Counted from the stretch's first letter, positions 49,017 to 62,060 are shown. The stretch is 64,000 nt of DNA from Terebella lapidaria (GCA_949152475.1 OX424566.1:10935177-10999176); one strand, 5' to 3'. Notes: generated by a model from the letters alone, not told the origin. Numbers and translations: made by a program.

Positions 49017-50678
49017 TTAGCCCAAAGGCTAAGATAGGTTACCAGACAATTTTGGTTTGACCATGGCAGCAATGGCAGGTAACAGACCTTGAGATTTACC
49101 AATCAAGGTTCACAGTGTGAACACATGACCTTGAGATTTACCAATCAAGGTCATTCGTGTGAACTTCGATGTCACCATTACATTATATTATACATGTATG
49201 TGTGCGGCATTTGATATTCTATATGCTCATAATACAAAGATATATTTGGGTGGAATCGTTCAGGCCGCTCAGGTCAATTAACACATTCCGAGTCAGACAT
49301 TTGGCACTCAAGGTCATCTGATGTCAAGTTCAAGGTCATCATTAGTTGTGCCATATATGTTTTCCTATATGTTCATATTGCAAACATAAGCTCTATCTGC
49401 AAGCATTTCATCTATAAAGGCAAATCTGGGCATTTTTCGACCCAAAAATGGCTGTTTTGACCTTTCAAGGTCACCAAGGTCAAATTCAAGGTCACCACAC
49501 AAGTCACCATATTTGAATGTACCAATTTCCATTTGAATATGCCAATTTCTAAGCACTATCTTCAAGCGTTCTATGAGTTCAGTCTTGACAGCTCCCATTA
49601 TGAAGGAAATAAGTGCCGAAAATTTTCTAAGTCCAAAATTTTTTTCAAAGGGTGAAAACTTTTTTGCCTAGAAATGGCCCAAAATGGATAGTAATGCGAT
49701 TTGATGGCCTCCACACGAAATTCGGTGATACAAGGGCAACAAAACTTATACACGTCACAGAGGTATAAAGGAGGAATCTTTTGGAACAAAAATCTCAAAA
49801 CTGATCAGACAGTTTTCGAGAAAATACAGACCAGGTGCAAATTTGGGCATTTTACGACCCAAAAATGGTTGATTTGACCTTTCAAGGTCATCCAAGGTTA
49901 AATTCAAGGTCACCACACAAGTCGCCATATATGACTTCCCTTTTGAAAGTGCCAATTTCTAAGCTCTATCTTTAAGCGTTCTATGAATACAGTCTTGACA
50001 GCTCCCATTATGAAGGAAAAAAGTGCCGAAAATTTTCTAAGTTAAAAATCAGGGTGAAATATGTTTTTGCCTAGAAATGGCTCAAAATGGATAGTAATGC
50101 GATTTGGGGCAAAAACAATTTTTTTCGCCGACTCGTCAAAAATTCAAAATGGCCGCCACACGGAGACCGGCTATTCAAGGGCAACCAAACTTATACATAT
50201 CAAAGAGGTATATAAGGGGAATTTTTTAAATCAAAAATATCAAAACTGTCTGGACAGTTTTTGAGAAAATGGCCGCCAAAGTTCAAAATTGGGCATTGTT
50301 CAACGAAAATGTCCGCCATTTCAAGGAAAATGCGAAAATCAAAAAACGAAAAAAACTTTTCCAAGGAATATATTTAGCTATTTTTGTGCAAAATTTCAGA
50401 AAGATTCGACCGTAAACTTCAAAGATAAAAATGTGGACGGACGACGGACGGACAGACGTGCGGACGAGACTATTCTTGTGTGCCTTTTACATGTTGAATT
50501 TCATATCTAAAATAGGCACACAACTCCCCAAAATAGGCACACAAGAAGAAATTTCAACACAACTTATGGTTGTGTGCCTATTCTAGCCACACAAGCATAC
50601 TCTCCTCTGCCCGGATGGACGGACGCTGAACGCAACGCCATGCCAATAGGTTATCGGACCATAGGTCCGGTAACCTAA
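49017..50678 (+). mobile_element. Type 7, third copy
   Basis: Matches the second copy over its whole length as far as can be read by eye. A body fragment follows to 50761. Confidence 0.9.
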
Positions 50679-50761
50679 AAAGGTACTGAACAGATTTTGA
50701 GAAAACGACCGTCAAAGTCTGAAATTGGCCATTTTTCGACGAAGATGCGAAAATAAAAAAA

Positions 50762-53712
50762 TTAGCCCAATGGGCTAGAAAGGTTACCGGAGAAATATAC
50801 AGAGTTAAGCCGAGAAAGTTGAAGGTCAAATTCAAGGTGACCACTGAAATCGCCATATCTCTAACCTTGAAAATGGGATCAAAGGTTAAATTCTAGATCA
50901 CCAAACTATTCAGCATACATCATTTCCTATATGTTCACTATGGACCCCTAAGCTGTAAATTTGATAATAAGCGAGATAAAAGCCATTTTTTAATCTGACT
51001 TTGAAAATAAAATGACTGACCTTGAAATTTAGGTCAAAGGTCAAACTCAATATCATTAAAATATTCAGAATATCTCATTTCCTATATGTTCACAATTGAT
51101 TCCTAAGCTGTAAAGTCGCTAATAAGCAAGATATTAGCCATTTTGTCCTGTTGAGCTTGAAAATCAGGTCAAAAGTCAAATTCAAGGTCATGAGAATATT
51201 CAGCATATATCATTTCCTATATGTTCACAATTGATTCCTAAGCTGTAAAGTCGATAATAAGCAAGATATTAGCCATTTTGTCATGTGACCTTGAAAATGA
51301 GGTCAAAGGTCAAATTCAGGGTCATGAGAATTTTCAGCATATATCATTTCCTATATGTTCACAATTGATTCCTAAGCTGTAAAGTCGATAATAAGCGAGA
51401 TATTAGCCATTTTGTCATGTGACCTTGAAAATGAGGTCAAAAGTCAAATTCAAGGTCATGAGAATTTTCAGCATATATCATTTCCTATATGTTCACAATT
51501 GATTCCTAAGCTGTAAAGTAGCTAATAAGCAAGATATTGGCAATTTTGTCCTGTGACCTTCAAAATGAGGTCAAAGGTCAAATTCAAGGTCACGAGAATT
51601 TTCAGCATATATCATTTCCTATATGTTCACAATTGATTCCTAAGCTGTAAAGTCGCTAATAAGCAAGATATTGGCCATTTTGTCCTGTGACCTTGAAAAT
51701 GAGGTCAAAGGTCAAATTCAAGGTCACGAGAATATTCAGCATATATCATTTCCTATATGTTCACAATTGATTCCTAAGCTGTAAAGTCGATAATAAGCGC
51801 GATATTAGCAATTTTGTCCTGTGACCTTGGAAATGAGGTCAAAGGTCAAATTCAAGGTCACGAAAATATTCAGCATATATCCTTTCCTATATGTTCACAA
51901 TTGATTCCTAAACTGTAAAGTCGATAATAAGCGAGATATTAGCCATTTTGTTATGTGACCTTGAAAATGAGATCAAAGGTCAAATTCAAGGTCACGAGAA
52001 TATTCAGCATATATCATTTCCTATATGTTCACAATTGATTCCTAAGCTGGAAAGTCGATAACAAGCGAGATATTAGCCATTTTGTCCTGTGACCTTGGAA
52101 ATGAGGTCAAAGGTCAAATTCAAGGTCATGAGAATATTCAGCATATATCATTTCCTATATGTTCACAATTGATTCCTAAGCTGTAAAGTCGATAATAAGC
52201 GATATATAAGCCATTTTGTGCTCTGACCTTGAAACTGAGGTCAGAGGTCAAATTCAAGGTCACGAGAATATTCAGCATATATCATTTCCTATATGTTCAC
52301 AATTGTTTCCTAAGCTGTAAAGTCGATAATAAGCAAGATATTAGCCATTTTGTCATGTGACCTTGAAAATGAGGTCAAAGGTCAAATTCAGGGTCATGAG
52401 AATTTTCAGCATATATCATTTCCTATATGTTCACAATTGATTCCTAAGCTGTAAAATCGATAATAAGCGAGATATTAGCCATTTTGTCATGTGACTTTGA
52501 AAATGAGGTCAAAAGTCAAATTCAAGGTCATGAGAATTTTCAGCATATATCATTTCCTATATGTTCACAATTGATTCCTAAGCTGTAAAGTAGCTAATAA
52601 GCAAGATATTGGCAATTTTGTCCTGTGACCTTCAAAATGAGGTCAAAGGTCAAATTCAAGGTCATGAGAATTTTCAGCATATATCATTTCCTATATGTTC
52701 ACAATTGATTCCTAAGCTGTAAAGTCGCTAATAAGCAAGATATTGGCCATTTTGTCCTGTGACCTTGAAAATGAGGTCAAAGGTCAAATTCAAGGTCACG
52801 AGAATATTCAGCATATATCATTTCCTATATGTTCACAATTGATTCCTAAGCTGTAAAGTCGATAATAAGCGAGATATTAGCAATTTTGTCCTGTGACCTT
52901 GGAAATGAGGTCAAAGGTCAAATTCAAGGTCACGAAAATATTCAGCATATATCCTTTCCTATATGTTCACAATTGATTCCTAAACTGTAAAGTCGATAAT
53001 AAGCGAGATATTAGCCATTTTGTTATGTGACCTTGAAAATGAGATCAAAGGTCAAATTCAAGGTCACGAGAATATTCAGCATATATCATTTCCTATATGT
53101 TCACAATTGATTCCTAAGCTGGAAAGTCGATAACAAGCGAGATATTAGCCATTTTGTGCTGACCTTGAAACTGAGGTCAGAGGTCAAATTCAAGGTCACG
53201 AGAATATTCAGCATATATTATTTCCTATATGTCCACAATTGATTCCTAAGCTGTAGAGTCGATAATAAGCGAGATATAAGCCATTTTGTGCTCTGACCTT
53301 GAAACTGAGGTCAGAGGTCAAATTCAAGGTCACGAGAATATTCAGCATATATCATTTCCTATATGTTCACAATTGATTCCTAGTCTCTAATCTCAATATC
53401 AAGTGAGATATTAGGCATAATGTGGCCAAAATGGCCCACTTCGAGCGATTCAAGCGCAACGAAATTTATAGACATCATAGGAGTACATATCAGGAGTGTT
53501 ATGTATCAAAAAGAAAAAAAGTTACTGAACAGATTTTGAGAAAATGGCCACCAAAGTCCAAAATCAGGCATTTTTCGTCGAAAATGGCCGCCATTTTGAA
53601 AAAAATGCGAAAATCAAAAAACTAAAAAATACCTCCTTCTTGAATTATTTTTAAGTATTTTTGTGCAAAATTTCAGAAGAATTCGCCCGTAAACAAAAAA
53701 GATAAAAATGTG

Positions 53713-53744
<32 letters not shown>

Positions 53745-53828
53745 ACGACGACGGACGACGGACGACGGACGGACGACGGACGCAACGCCATGCCAATAGG
53801 TTATCGGACCATAGGTCCGGTAACCTAA
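50762..53828 (+). mobile_element. Type 6, fourth copy
   Basis: About 18 monomers. The 3' body has lost the CCCATTATAAAGCATAGGAG to GGGCCGAG segment, going directly from ATTAGGCATAATGTGG to CCAAAATGGCCCAC. The (GAC)n tract is at 53711-53780. Confidence 0.9.
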
Positions 53829-53831
53829 AAA

Positions 53832-55493
53832 TTAGCCCAAAGGCTAAGATAGGTTACCAGACAATTTTGGTTTGACCATGGCAGCAATGGCAGGTAACAG
53901 ACCTTGAGATTTACCAATCAAGGTTCACAGTGTGAACACATGACCTTGAGATTTACCAATCAAGGTCATTCGTGTGAACTTCGATGTCACCATTACATTA
54001 TATTATACATGTATGTGTGCGGCATTTGATATTCTATATGCTCATAATACAAAGATATATTTGGGTGGAATCGTTCAGGCCGCTCAGGTCAATTAACACA
54101 TTCCGAGTCAGACATTTGGCACTCAAGGTCATCTGATGTCAAGTTCAAGGTCATCATTAGTTGTGCCATATATGTTTTCCTATATGTTCATATTGCAAAC
54201 ATAAGCTCTATCTGCAAGCATTTCATCTATAAAGGCAAATCTGGGCATTTTTCGACCCAAAAATGGCTGTTTTGACCTTTCAAGGTCACCAAGGTCAAAT
54301 TCAAGGTCACCACACAAGTCACCATATTTGAATGTACCAATTTCCATTTGAATATGCCAATTTCTAAGCACTATCTTCAAGCGTTCTATGAGTTCAGTCT
54401 TGACAGCTCCCATTATGAAGGAAATAAGTGCCGAAAATTTTCTAAGTCCAAAATTTTTTTCAAAGGGTGAAAACTTTTTTGCCTAGAAATGGCCCAAAAT
54501 GGATAGTAATGCGATTTGATGGCCTCCACACGAAATTCGGTGATACAAGGGCAACAAAACTTATACACGTCACAGAGGTATAAAGGAGGAATCTTTTGGA
54601 ACAAAAATCTCAAAACTGATCAGACAGTTTTCGAGAAAATACAGACCAGGTGCAAATTTGGGCATTTTACGACCCAAAAATGGTTGATTTGACCTTTCAA
54701 GGTCATCCAAGGTTAAATTCAAGGTCACCACACAAGTCGCCATATATGACTTCCCTTTTGAAAGTGCCAATTTCTAAGCTCTATCTTTAAGCGTTCTATG
54801 AATACAGTCTTGACAGCTCCCATTATGAAGGAAAAAAGTGCCGAAAATTTTCTAAGTTAAAAATCAGGGTGAAATATGTTTTTGCCTAGAAATGGCTCAA
54901 AATGGATAGTAATGCGATTTGGGGCAAAAACAATTTTTTTCGCCGACTCGTCAAAAATTCAAAATGGCCGCCACACGGAGACCGGCTATTCAAGGGCAAC
55001 CAAACTTATACATATCAAAGAGGTATATAAGGGGAATTTTTTAAATCAAAAATATCAAAACTGTCTGGACAGTTTTTGAGAAAATGGCCGCCAAAGTTCA
55101 AAATTGGGCATTGTTCAACGAAAATGTCCGCCATTTCAAGGAAAATGCGAAAATCAAAAAACGAAAAAAACTTTTCCAAGGAATATATTTAGCTATTTTT
55201 GTGCAAAATTTCAGAAAGATTCGACCGTAAACTTCAAAGATAAAAATGTGGACGGACGACGGACGGACAGACGTGCGGACGAGACTATTCTTGTGTGCCT
55301 TTTACATGTTGAATTTCATATCTAAAATAGGCACACAACTCCCCAAAATAGGCACACAAGAAGAAATTTCAACACAACTTATGGTTGTGTGCCTATTCTA
55401 GCCACACAAGCATACTCTCCTCTGCCCGGATGGACGGACGCTGAACGCAACGCCATGCCAATAGGTTATCGGACCATAGGTCCGGTAACCTAA
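53832..55493 (+). mobile_element. Type 7, fourth copy
   Basis: Near-identical to the other type 7 copies. A body fragment follows to 55576. Confidence 0.9.
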
Positions 55494-55576
55494 AAAGGTA
55501 CTGAACAGATTTTGAGAAAACGACCGTCAAAGTCTGAAATTGGCCATTTTTCGACGAAGATGCGAAAATAAAAAAA

Positions 55577-58500
55577 TTAGCCCAATGGGCTAGAAAGGTT
55601 ACCGGAGAAATATACAGAGTTAAGCCGAGAAAGTTGAAGGTCAAATTCAAGGTGACCACTGAAATCGCCATATCTCTAACCTTGAAAATGGGATCAAAGG
55701 TTAAATTCTAGATCACCAAACTATTCAGCATACATCATTTCCTATATGTTCACTATGGACCCCTAAGCTGTAAATTTGATAATAAGCGAGATAAAAGCCA
55801 TTTTTTAATCTGACTTTGAAAATAAAATGACTGACCTTGAAATTTAGGTCAAAGGTCAAACTCAATATCATTAAAATATTCAGAATATCTCATTTCCTAT
55901 ATGTTCACAATTGATTCCTAAGCTGTAAAGTCGCTAATAAGCAAGATATTAGCCATTTTGTCCTGTTGAGCTTGAAAATCAGGTCAAAAGTCAAATTCAA
56001 GGTCACGAGAACATTCAGCATATATCATTTCCTATATGTTCACAATTGATTCCTAAGCTGTAAAGTCGATAATAAGCGAGATATTAGCAATTTTGTCCTG
56101 TGACCTTGGAAATGAGGTCAAAGGTCAAATTCAAGGTCATGAGAATATTCAGCATATATCATTTCCTATATGTTCACAATTGATTCCTAAGCTGTAAAGT
56201 CGATAATAAGCAAGATATTAGCCATTTTGTCATGTGACCTTGAAAATGAGGTCAAAGGTCTAATTCAGGGTCATGAGAATTTTCAGCATATATCATTTCC
56301 TATATGTTCACAATTGATTCCTAAGCTGTAAAGTCGATAATAAGCGAGATATTAGCCATTTTGTCATGTGACCTTGAAAATGAGGTCAAAAGTCAAATTC
56401 AAGGTCATGAGAATTTTCAGCATATATCATTTCCTATATGTTCACAATTGATTCCTAAGCTGTAAAGTAGCTAATAAGCAAGATATTGGCAATTTTGTCC
56501 TGTGACCTTCAAAATGAGGTCAAAGGTCAAATTCAAGGTCATGAGAATTTTCAGCATATATCATTTCCTATATGTTCACAATTGATTCCTAAGCTGTAAA
56601 GTCGCTAATAAGCAAGATATTGGCCATTTTGTCCTGTGACCTTGAAAATGAGGTCAAAGGTCAAATTCAAGGTCACGAGAATATTCAGCATATATCATTT
56701 CCTATATGTTCACAATTGATTCCTAAGCTGTAAAGTCGATAATAAGCGAGATATTAGCAATTTTGTCCTGTGACCTTGGAAATGAGGTCAAAGGTCAAAT
56801 TCAAGGTCACGAAAATATTCAGCATATATCCTTTCCTATATGTTCACAATTGATTCCTAAACTGTAAAGTCGATAATAAGCGAGATATTAGCCAATTTGT
56901 TATGTGACCTTGAAAATGAGATCAAAGGTCAAATTCAAGGTCACGAGAATATTCAGCATATATCATTTCCTATATGTTCACAATTGATTCCTAAGCTGGA
57001 AAGTCGATAACAAGCGAGATATTAGCCATTTTGTCCTGTGACCTTGGAAATGAGGTCAAAGGTCAAATTCAAGGTCATGAGAATATTCAGCATATATCAT
57101 TTCCTATATGTTCACAATTGATTCCTAAGCTGTAAAGTCGATAATAAGCGATATATAAGCCATTTTGTGCTCTGACCTTGAAACTGAGGTCAGAGGTCAA
57201 ATTCAAGGTCACGAGAATATTCAGCATATATCATTTCCTATATGTTCACAATTGTTTCCTAAGCTGTAAAGTCGATAATAAGCAAGATATTAGCCATTTT
57301 GTCATGTGACCTTGAAAATGAGGTCAAAGGTCAAATTCAGGGTCATGAGAATTTTCAGCATATATCATTTCCTATATGTTCACAATTGATTCCTAAGCTG
57401 TAAAATCGATAATAAGCGAGATATTAGCCATTTTGTCATGTGACTTTGAAAATGAGGTCAAAAGTCAAATTCAAGGTCATGAGAATTTTCAGCATATATC
57501 ATTTCCTATATGTTCACAATTGATTCCTAAGCTGTAAAGTAGCTAATAAGCAAGATATTGGCAATTTTGTCCTGTGACCTTCAAAATGAGGTCAAAGGTC
57601 AAATTCAAGGTCATGAGAATTTTTAGCATATATCATTTCCTATATGTTCACAATTGATTCCTAAGCTGTAAAGTCGCTAATAAGCAAGATATTGGCCATT
57701 TTGTCCTGTGACCTTGAAAATGAGGTCAAAGGTCAAATTCGAGGTCACGAGAATATTCAGCATATATCATTTCCTATATGTTCACAATTGATTCCTAAGC
57801 TGTAAAGTCGATAATAAGCGAGATATTAGCAATTTTGTCCTGTGACCTTGGAAATGAGGTCAAAGGTCAAATTCAAGGTCACGAAAATATTCAGCATATA
57901 TCCTTTCCTATATGTTCACAATTGATTCCTAAACTGTAAAGTCGATAATAAGCGAGATATTAGCCATTTTGTTATGTGACCTTGAAAATGAGATCAAAGG
58001 TCAAATTCAAGGTCACGAGAATATTCAGCATATATCATTTCCTATATGTTCACAATTGATTCCTAAGCTGGAAAGTCGATAACAAGCGAGATATTAGCCA
58101 TTTTGTGCTGACCTTGAAACTGAGGTCAGAGGTCAAATTCAAGGTCACGAGAATATTCAGCATATATTATTTCCTATATGTCCACAATTGATTCCTAAGC
58201 TGTAGAGTCGATAATAAGCGAGATATAAGCCATTTTGTGCTCTGACCTTGAAACTGAGGTCAGAGGTCAAATTCAAGGTCACGAGAATATTCAGCATATA
58301 TCATTTCCTATATGTTCACAATTGATTCCTAGTCTCTAATCTCAATATCAAGTGAGATATTAGGCATAATGTGGCCAAAATGGCCCACTTCGAGCGATTC
58401 AAGCGCAACGAAATTTATAGACATCATAGAAGCACATATGAGGAGTCTTATGTATCAAAAAGAAAACAAGTTACTGAACAGATTTTGAGAAAATGGCCGC

Positions 58501-58751
58501 CAAAGTCCAAAATCAGGCATTTTTCGTCGAAAACGGCCGCCATTTTGAAAAAAATGCGAAAATCAAAAAACTAAAAAATACCTCCTTCTTGAATTATTTT
58601 TAAGTATTTTTGTGCAAAATTTCAGAAGAATTCGCCTGTAAACAAAAAAGATAAAAATGTGGACGACGACGACGACGACGGACGACGGACGACGGACGAC
58701 GGACGCAACGCCATGCCAATAGGTTATCGGACCATAGGTCCGGTAACCTAA
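55577..58751 (+). mobile_element. Type 6, fifth copy
   Basis: About 19 monomers with the same body deletion as the fourth copy, so the fourth and fifth copies share a recent ancestor. The body carries a few private changes (for example ACATATGAGGAGTCTTATG near 58434). Confidence 0.9.
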
Positions 58752-58920
58752 AAACTAAAAATACCTCCATCTCAAAGTATTTTCAGGCATTTTTGGTTCA
58801 AAATTTCAGAAAGATTTGTCTGTAAACTTTAAAGATAAAAGACGGACGGAGGACGACGACGGACGACGACGGACGCAACGCCATGTCAATAGGTTATCAG
58901 ACCAAAGGTCGGTAACCTAA
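58752..58920 (+). mobile_element. 3' end of the interrupted element
   Basis: It resumes at CTAAAAATACCTCCATCTC, the part of the body that should follow the fragment at 39988-40070. It ends with a GACGGACG tract, a worn terminal hairpin (GGTTATCAGACC / GGTCGGTAACC) and TAA. Confidence 0.75.
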
Positions 58921-59520
58921 ATATGAAAATCACACATTTGGCTATAACTCCAGTTCTATTTGATATATCTTTTTCCGAATATTTTTGTATTTTTCTCTGG
59001 CCAATTCGTGATTGTATGGTATACAGCCGGTGGTCGTACGAAGAAAACTCTCCATTATCGCCCGATGTCGAAAAACTGGGGGTTCACGATTACGCTAGTT
59101 TTTGTCAGCAACTTTTCTGTGCAAGTGTCTGCGCTTATAACTCGAAGACAAACGATCCAATCAATCTGAAATGTATTAGACTGGAGTGCTATGTTAGTGG
59201 CTCGGTCTCCCTCAAATTTTGTCAAAATCGAATGAAAACGGTTGCCATGGCAACGGAAAAAGTGAAAATCCCATAATCGGCTATAAGTGTGGTTTTACTT
59301 GATTTTTATTTTTCTGACTATTTTTGTATTTTTCTCTGGCCAATTCTCAGTCGTATGGTGTACAGCCGATGATCGTACGACGAAAACTCTTTATTATCGC
59401 CCGATGTCGAAAATTTGGGGGTCACCATTTTATGACTCTGGCGGTTCTGAGATTCAATGCCATGTTGTGAAGACAGTTGCAATCTTTTCAAACCATTTTC
59501 GTTCAGGAGACGTGCCGTGA
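58921..59520 (+). mobile_element. Family-2 repeat element, right part
   Basis: It continues the unit broken at 34930: GAAAATCACACATTTGGCTA corresponds to GAAAATCAATAATTGGCTA at 34597. A perfect X-box palindrome GTTGCCATGGCAAC lies at 59241-59254, followed by another unit. Repeated landmarks are TTTTTCTCTGGCCAATTC and GATCGTACGACGAAAA. The ORFs here are fortuitous. Confidence 0.75.
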
Positions 59521-59531
59521 TAATTGAAACA

Positions 59532-60044
59532 ACTGTCTGCCCCTGATGACGCCAGTGTGTCTTTGGATAAACTGTTTGGTCGGGCTTTGTTTCTATTGCA
59601 AAATGTTGTATTTTACGTTTCTTGTTGGCATCATCAAAATCTGATTGTATTGGTGGTAATAGATTGATACTTACATTCATACCACTGAGTCGGTGTCACT
59701 GCTGGCGGACGTTAAATCTGTCCCCGAGGATACCATCAACTCAGTAGCCTTCTGGCTTGTGATTGGGTACTTTTGTACTTGTCATGTATCTATTCCATGG
59801 GGTTAGTTTCGGATTTTTAAATTGTTTTCATAGGTTGTTGGGCAGTTGTATACTAATTCCATCAGGTGTACAGTAGAAACAACTATATTTAACACACTGT
59901 CTGCCCCTGATGACGCCAGTGTGTCTTTGGATAAACTGTTTGGTCGGGCTTTGTTTCTATTGCAAAATGTTGTATTTTACGTTTCTTGTTGGCATCATCA
60001 AAATCTGATTGTATTGGTGGTAATAGATTGATACTTACATTCAC
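59532..60044 (+). repeat. Interspersed repeat X, two further copies
   Basis: The copies at 59532-59775 and 59894-60044 begin CTGTCTGCCCCTGATGACGC and appear identical over about 150 bp. The first continues to ACCATCAACTCAGTAGCCTT. Both match the diverged copies at 18.9-19.6 kb. Confidence 0.8.
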
Positions 60045-60528
60045 AGCTCATTATTGAACAACCAGTTCAAGGTCACGGAAAAGGTCAAAATCGAAAATTA
60101 GCAATAAATCTGCTTATATTCATTTTTAATTTCCCTTGTTAACTTTGCATTTTTCTATAGCTAATTCCCCATCATGTGCTATATGATCGATAGTCGTACG
60201 ACCAAATTCCCTTTCATCACCCAAGGTCAACAATGTAAGGGTCATCAACTGAAATGACCGATTTGTTATATCTCAAGCAGTAGTAATTCTAAAACCACTG
60301 GCAATATTCAATAGAATATTGATCATAATATATGCAGAATAAATTCTAGAGAGCTTGCGAAGTTAGAGAGGTCAGTCTCAAGAATTGAAATCGTGGTCCA
60401 GAATAAGGTCAAAATAGCAAAATCGCAAGAATCATTGCATTTATCATTAATCATTTCTCCCATAATTTAGGTACTTTCCCATGGTTAGATTCCAACAATT
60501 TGATATGACCATGGTCGTACAACAAAAA
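60045..60528 (+). mobile_element. Diverged family-2 fragment
   Basis: CATTTTTCTATAGCTAATTC and GATAGTCGTACGACCAAATT are worn versions of family-2 landmarks. The X-box is not preserved. The next tandem-core element begins in the A-tract after CATGGTCGTACAACAAAAA. Confidence 0.5.
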
Positions 60529-61770
60529 TTAGCCCAAAGGCTAAAAAAGGTTACCGGACAATATATATATTAGATATTAGTATTTTGTCCCGTGACCTTG
60601 AAAACAAGGTCATTGGTAAATTCAAGGACACGATAATATTCAGCAGATGTCATTTCTAGTATGTCCACAATTGATTCCTAAGCTGTAAAGTCGATAATAA
60701 GCGAGATATTAGCCATTATGTCCTGTGACCTTGAATATGAAGTCAAAGGTTGAATTCAAGGTCATAGCAATATTCAGCATATATCATTTCCTATATGTTC
60801 ATAATTGATTCCTAAGCTGTAAAGTCGATAATACGCGAGATACTAGCTATTTTGTCCCGTGACCTTGAAAATTAGGCCAAAGATGAAGCTCAAGGTCATG
60901 ACAGAATATATCATTTTCTATATGTTCACAATTGATTCCTAAGCTGTAAAGTCGCTAATAAGCAAGATATTGGCCATTTCGTCCTGTGACCTTGAAAATA
61001 GGTCAAAGGTCAAATTCAAGGTCACGAGCATTTTCAGCATATATCATTTCCTATATGTTCACAATTGATTCCTAAGCTGTAAAGTCGCTAATAAGCAAGA
61101 TATTGGCCATTTTGTCCTGTGACCTTGAAAATGAGGTCAAAGGTCAAATTCAAGGTCACGAGAATATTCAGCATATATCACTTCCCATATGTTCACAATT
61201 GATTCCTAAGCTGTAAAGTCGATAATAAGCGAGATATCAGCAATTTTGTCCTGTGACCTTGGAAATGAGGTCAAAGGTCAAATTCAAGGTCATGAGAATA
61301 TTCTGCGTATATCATTTCCTATATGTTCACAATTGATTCCTAAGCTGTAAAGTCGATAATAAGCGAGATCTTAGCCATTTTGTCATGTGACCTTCAAAAT
61401 GAGGTCAAAGGTCAAATTCAAGGTCATGAGAATTTTCAGCATATATCATTTCCTATATGTTCACAATTGATTTCTAAGCTGTTAAGTCGCTGATAAACAA
61501 GATATTGGCCATTTTGATCTGTGACCTTGAAAATGAGGTCAAAGGTCAAATTCAAGGTCACGAGAATTTTCAGCATATATCATTTCCTATATGTTCACAA
61601 TTGATTCCTAAGCTGTAAAGTCGCTAATAAGCAAGATATTGGCCAATTTGTCCTGTGACCTTGAAAATGAGGTCAAAGGTCAAATTCAAGGTCATGAGAA
61701 TATTCAGCATATATCATTTCCTATATGTCCACAATTCATTCCTAGTCTCTAATTTCAATATTAATATTTC
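60529..61770 (+). mobile_element. Tandem-core Helitron-like element, copy F (3' truncated)
   Basis: It has the 5' palindrome TTAGCCCAAAGGCTAA, GGTTACCGGACAATATAT and about nine monomers. It reaches the CCTAGTCTCTAATTTCAATA junction near 61745, after which the body is absent. The monomers at 60950-61730 are close to those of the 35-58 kb array. Confidence 0.8.
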
Positions 61771-62002
61771 AATATATACATGCCTATGCATGCATGTACC
61801 GGATAAAATCCAGCTGGTCACGTGTATACGTACTATAGTAGCCCTAGGCAAGGCATATACGTACGTCTTTTATGAATTTCCTTTCAGTAGCCTATTCTAG
61901 GTACCAACACTTACCAACGTCTCCTACGAAAAACAAAACGTCAACTACGTTTTCCCCAAATATAGGCCCAGTCCTGATGCGAGACAAAGTTTTATCCCGT
62001 TT

Positions 62003-62060
62003 ATAAGCCCATGGGCTTATACAAGAGTAGTACTCCCCTTGTATTAGCCCATGGGCTTAT
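62003..62060. repeat. Paired 18-bp palindromes forming a larger inverted repeat
   Basis: ATAAGCCCATGGGCTTAT (62003-62020) is a perfect palindrome. A near copy lies at 62043-62060. With the adjoining ACAAG / CTTGT they make a 23-bp inverted repeat with one mismatch around a 12-base spacer. The AGCCC / GGGCT core recalls the 5' palindrome of the tandem-core elements. Confidence 0.75.

Larger units (their letters stand above)
38326..58751 (+). repeat. Higher-order tandem repeat: four units of 4.6-6.1 kb
   Basis: The unit is type 7, body fragment, type 6. Starts at 38326, 44418, 49017 and 53832 give unit lengths of about 6092, 4599, 4815 and 4920 bp. The length differences come almost entirely from the number of 134-bp monomers and the (GAC)n tract. 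The non-monomer parts are nearly identical, indicating recent amplification or active homogenisation. Confidence 0.9.

Noticed and set aside
53614..53796. ORF with a poly-valine run
   Set aside because: Translation of the (GAC)n tract on the reverse strand.
34931..58340. CRISPR-like repetition
   Set aside because: The 134-bp units are contiguous without unique spacers, and the surrounding DNA is eukaryotic; it is a satellite-type tandem array.
37894..58574. Short ORFs of 66-92 codons that recur identically in each type 6 and type 7 element
   Set aside because: They recur only because the DNA units are duplicated, occur on both strands of the same repeat body, and have no domain, start context or codon signal.
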